Positions 7,733-9,158 of a stretch of 9,158 nt of DNA are shown piece after piece. Position 1 is the stretch's first letter; each line of letters opens with the position of its first letter. Position numbers and translations under genes: made by a program. The notes beneath the pieces were generated by a model. That model saw nothing but the letters and a program-made list of their open reading frames with translations, had not been told where the DNA came from and searched no databases. Origin of the DNA: Akkermansiaceae bacterium (lineage in GTDB: Bacteria > Verrucomicrobiota > Verrucomicrobiia > Verrucomicrobiales > Akkermansiaceae). The DNA is taken from contig JARFRT010000174.1 of the NCBI GenBank assembly GCA_029287105.1, positions 1 through 9,158 on the forward strand, read 5' to 3'.

Positions 7733-8089
7733 CTCTTTTCTCACTCCACGCAAGTTACGATAAATCGTCATCATTGCTCCTAAGCTCAGAAGCAAAATGA
7801 CCTCTGCGATATAACTTCCAAAATCAAATGCCGCAGGATTCCACGCCGTGACGCCAGGTGCCCCTTGCGACTTCTGCTTGCGTTCATGAAATGCCGTTTG
7901 ACGTGGTGTTCCGTCCATTGAGTCATTCCATGTCATGTGGTCTGCCTTATAAAACAATGGCCAAACAATTAGACTGCGGCCTGCCGAAGTATTCGTATCC
8001 TGATACAATCCGGGAGGAAACAATGAGTGGAGAAAAATCAGGCTAAACATTACGAGCCATATCTTACGCGCTGTCATTGATGTTTTCAT
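7688..8089 (-). CDS. Cassette-encoded two-helix membrane protein, unknown function
   Basis: I do not recognise this 133-residue protein. It starts MKTSMTARKIW, has a hydrophobic segment at about 9-26 and a second at about 92-110, with a hydrophilic loop between. The charged C-terminal tail reads RKESEQAGASVRDSAPV (117-133). Two helices with a long loop suggest an inner-membrane protein with the loop outside. I chose the ATG at 8089, nine bases after the attC-like site B; an in-frame TTG at 8110 lies inside that site. The last ~14 residues are encoded within attC-like site C, a usual trait of cassette genes. No ribosome binding site is obvious. It is probably transcribed with the upstream cassette. 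Confidence 0.65.
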   Translation of the reverse strand: MKTSMTARKIWLVMFSLIFLHSLFPPGLYQDTNTSAGRSLIVWPLFYKADHMTWNDSMDGTPRQTAFHERKQKSQGAPGVTAWNPAAFDFGSYIAEVILLLSLGAMMTIYRNLRGVRKESEQAGASVRDSAPV

Positions 8090-8098
8090 ATTATGATT

Positions 8099-8218
8099 GT
8101 CGAACGCCAAAGGATAGCCAGCGTAGTGCTGGCGGTCAGCGTGCAGCCCGTAGCGCAGCGGAGGGAAGCACGCTGAGTGACGGCACGTTAAACGCTTGGC
8201 TACTCCGACTTGTTCGGT
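8099..8218 (-). mobile_element. attC-like site B
   Basis: This 120-nt imperfect palindrome is the clearest of the three sites. On the minus strand R''-like ACCGAAC (complement of 8212-8218), a two-base spacer and L''-like GTCGGAG pair with L'-like CTTTGGC and R'-like GTTCGAC (complement of 8099-8105). On the plus strand TAGCCAGCGT (8115-8124) pairs with ACGCTTGGCTA (8192-8202), leaving one extrahelical T. TCAGCGTGC (8136-8144) pairs perfectly with GCACGCTGA (8168-8176). A single extrahelical base in the stem is typical of attC sites. The core GTTCGAC departs from the usual GTTRRRY at its fourth base. Confidence 0.7.
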
Positions 8219-8700
8219 ATTTTGGGCGTGCCGGTCTCTCGCACCGAGACCACACGGCCATTCCTGATCTCAGCCGTCAGGTCTACAACGCCGCCCTCAG
8301 CGGGGTTGCCGACTGAAGACCACCCTCGGATCTTCTTTCCACTGCCAATGCGAATAGGTCCCGTAAACCAAGTCGCATTCACCGGAGCCTCCCACTTGGG
8401 ATCGATCATCCTGAGAGGCAGTGGAATTATCGCTCCGACATTGAAGACGCGTACGGATACGAGGCGCAGGTTGCCATCTGCAATCTCCCAAGTCCCCCTG
8501 TATCCCCGAAGGCAAGATGAGGGCCGAGCCTCTAGCATTTCGTCCGGCTTCGGATTCGCGGCACTAAAGAAGGAATCGAGTGGCGTCGCGTACATATATA
8601 GCAACTCTCCTCGATACTCGATACGCTCGGGTCTTTGAGGTTCCGCCGCAGCGGCGGCTACGCAGGCAAACGCCAATATTACGAAGCAGGTTGTCTTCAT
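8200..8700 (-). CDS. Cassette-encoded secreted protein, unknown function
   Basis: The 166-residue protein begins with a textbook signal peptide: MKTT, a hydrophobic core FVILAFACVAAAA, and a likely cut after Ala19 before EPQRPE. It is therefore predicted to be exported to the periplasm or beyond. The mature part has RIEYRGELLYMYATPLDSFF (26-45), then SCLRGYRGTWEIADGNLRL (62-80), several beta-prone strands, and GGVVDLTAEIRNGRVVSV (136-153). The RGYRGTWEI...L pattern recalls uncharacterised secreted proteins of environmental bacteria, but I cannot name a family. The stop TAG (8200-8202) lies inside attC-like site B, so the tail IPNKSE is encoded by the site. The ATG at 8700 follows a 37-base leader after site A. 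Confidence 0.75.
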   Translation of the reverse strand: MKTTCFVILAFACVAAAAAEPQRPERIEYRGELLYMYATPLDSFFSAANPKPDEMLEARPSSCLRGYRGTWEIADGNLRLVSVRVFNVGAIIPLPLRMIDPKWEAPVNATWFTGPIRIGSGKKIRGWSSVGNPAEGGVVDLTAEIRNGRVVSVRETGTPKIPNKSE

Positions 8701-8737
8701 GATCTTGTTAGCCGGATGTAAAGCTCAACCGCAGCCT

Positions 8738-8827
8738 AGGCAACAGTCGAAAATCTAAAATGGTGTTTCGTGAGTGTCGTCCGCGTCACGAGAACGGCTG
8801 GCTGCCGGATGCTTCGACTTGTTCGGT
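8738..8827 (-). mobile_element. attC-like site A
   Basis: This 90-nt site lies between two ORFs. On the minus strand R''-like ACCGAAC (complement of 8821-8827), spacer AA and L'' GTCGAA pair with L' TTCGAC, one spacer base and R'-like GTTGCCT (complement of 8738-8744). The L boxes (8746-8751 and 8813-8818) are perfectly complementary, and the core AAC/GTT triplets pair. The apical part has TCGTGA/TCACGA (8768-8773/8786-8791). The outer R' bases differ from R'', as allowed because they come from the neighbouring cassette. Confidence 0.6.
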
Positions 8828-8832
8828 GAGTT

Positions 8833-9022
8833 TTATATCCGTGCCTGTATCAAAACGACAGCTACATACTCCGCATATTCAATGACCCAGATGCTCGCAT
8901 ACTGGTCACGAGAGTCGATACGAAAGGCTCTCTTTTGGTTATGAGAATATTTACCATCGATAAGGTCAAACTCTGGGACCTTACTCACCTCGATACCAGT
9001 ATCAAAGTCCTCTCCCCCATAC
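8833..9022 (-). CDS. Partial cassette ORF, unknown function, 5' end cut by contig end
   Basis: About 62 C-terminal residues remain, from YGGEDFDTGIEV to the TAA at 8833-8835. The visible part includes EVSKVPEFDLIDGKYSH and QYASIWVIEYAEYVAVVLIQARI, suggesting beta strands. I do not recognise a family. The stop lies five bases before the attC-like site A motif, as in the two cassettes downstream. Upstream of 9022 the frame runs on into adapter sequence, giving a false MCIRDR-type extension that must not be annotated. Confidence 0.55.
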
Positions 9023-9099
9023 CTGTCTCTTATACACATCTGACGCTGCCGACGAATACCAACGCGTGTATATCTCGGGGGTCGCGGGATCATTTAAAA
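9023..9099. other. Nextera adapter, index and P5 read-through (artefact)
   Basis: CTGTCTCTTATACACATCT (9023-9041) is exactly the Tn5 mosaic-end adapter, followed by GACGCTGCCGACGA (9042-9055), the read-through of the Nextera i5 side. Ten bases (9056-9065) sit where an index belongs. Bases 9066-9094 match the P5 complement with about four mismatches. This is library sequence, not a transposon in the genome. Confidence 0.98.

Positions 9100-9158
<59 letters not shown>

Larger units (their letters stand above)
7595..9022 (-). mobile_element. Integron-type gene-cassette array, integrase not in window
   Basis: Three consecutive short minus-strand ORFs are each followed at once by a site starting (A/T)CCGAACAAG(T/C)CG on that strand. 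Each site opens a 90-138 nt imperfect palindrome closing on a GTT-containing core. Two complete cassettes can be drawn by cutting after the G of each GTT core: about 8105-8743 and 7601-8104. A third is cut by the contig end. ORF direction relative to the sites is as in integrons. No intI is visible; by polarity it would lie beyond 9022. Base composition looks less GC-rich than the housekeeping genes. Integron assignment is inferred from structure alone. Confidence 0.7.

Noticed and set aside
7149..9022. Integrative element inserted in tRNA-Ser with a direct-repeat attachment site
   Set aside because: I found no downstream direct copy of the tRNA 3' end and no tyrosine integrase in the window. 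The cassette structure explains the ORFs better.
9023..9041. Transposon end resembling Tn5/IS50
   Set aside because: It is followed by the Nextera adapter, an index-length gap, P5 and poly-G, so it comes from the library and not from a genomic transposon.

Overview
The window is the end piece of a draft-assembly contig from a GC-rich bacterium, most likely a member of the Verrucomicrobiota. The lineage call is an inference. It rests on a GLSLGE active-site box in FabD instead of GHSLGE, weak or absent Shine-Dalgarno sequences, a DUF5362-like membrane protein, and the general look of the proteins. Both contig ends are sequencing artefact. Bases 1-38 are a poly-C stretch after decaying sequence. 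Bases 9023-9158 are Nextera adapter, a 10-nt index, a P5 tail with errors, then poly-G. Genuine genome sequence is about 39-9022.

Region 1 (39-2855) is a minus-strand glycolytic cluster in the order gap (GAPDH), pgk (phosphoglycerate kinase), tpiA (triose-phosphate isomerase, cut by the contig end). A good sigma70-type promoter lies upstream of gap, with its -35 inside a 10-bp inverted repeat. A terminator or attenuator hairpin sits between gap and pgk.

Region 2 (2953-5873) is on the plus strand. It holds a three-helix membrane protein (DUF5362-like) with a terminator overlapping its stop codon, a DeaD/CsdA-type DEAD-box RNA helicase with a C-terminal RNA-binding domain, and a small DUF2288-family protein. 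It closes with a strong bidirectional terminator.

Region 3 (5889-7271) holds tRNA-Asp(GUC) on the minus strand, fabD (malonyl-CoA:ACP transacylase) on the minus strand, and tRNA-Ser(UGA) on the plus strand. Both tRNAs encode CCA. A very strong hairpin begins inside the 3' end of tRNA-Ser. Bases 7272-7594 carry no convincing gene but hold a duplicated 49-nt element with an internal palindrome and a further structured palindrome.

Region 4 (7595-9022) is the most interesting part. Three short minus-strand ORFs each end at or inside a shared motif reading CCGAACAAG(T/C)CG, and each motif begins a 90-138 nt imperfect palindrome with R''/L''/L'/R'-like boxes. This is the organisation of integron gene cassettes with attC sites. 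No integrase is in the window. From the array polarity, the integrase and attI, if present, would lie beyond 9022. The cassette proteins are a two-helix membrane protein, a secreted protein with a clear signal peptide, and an unrecognised fragment.
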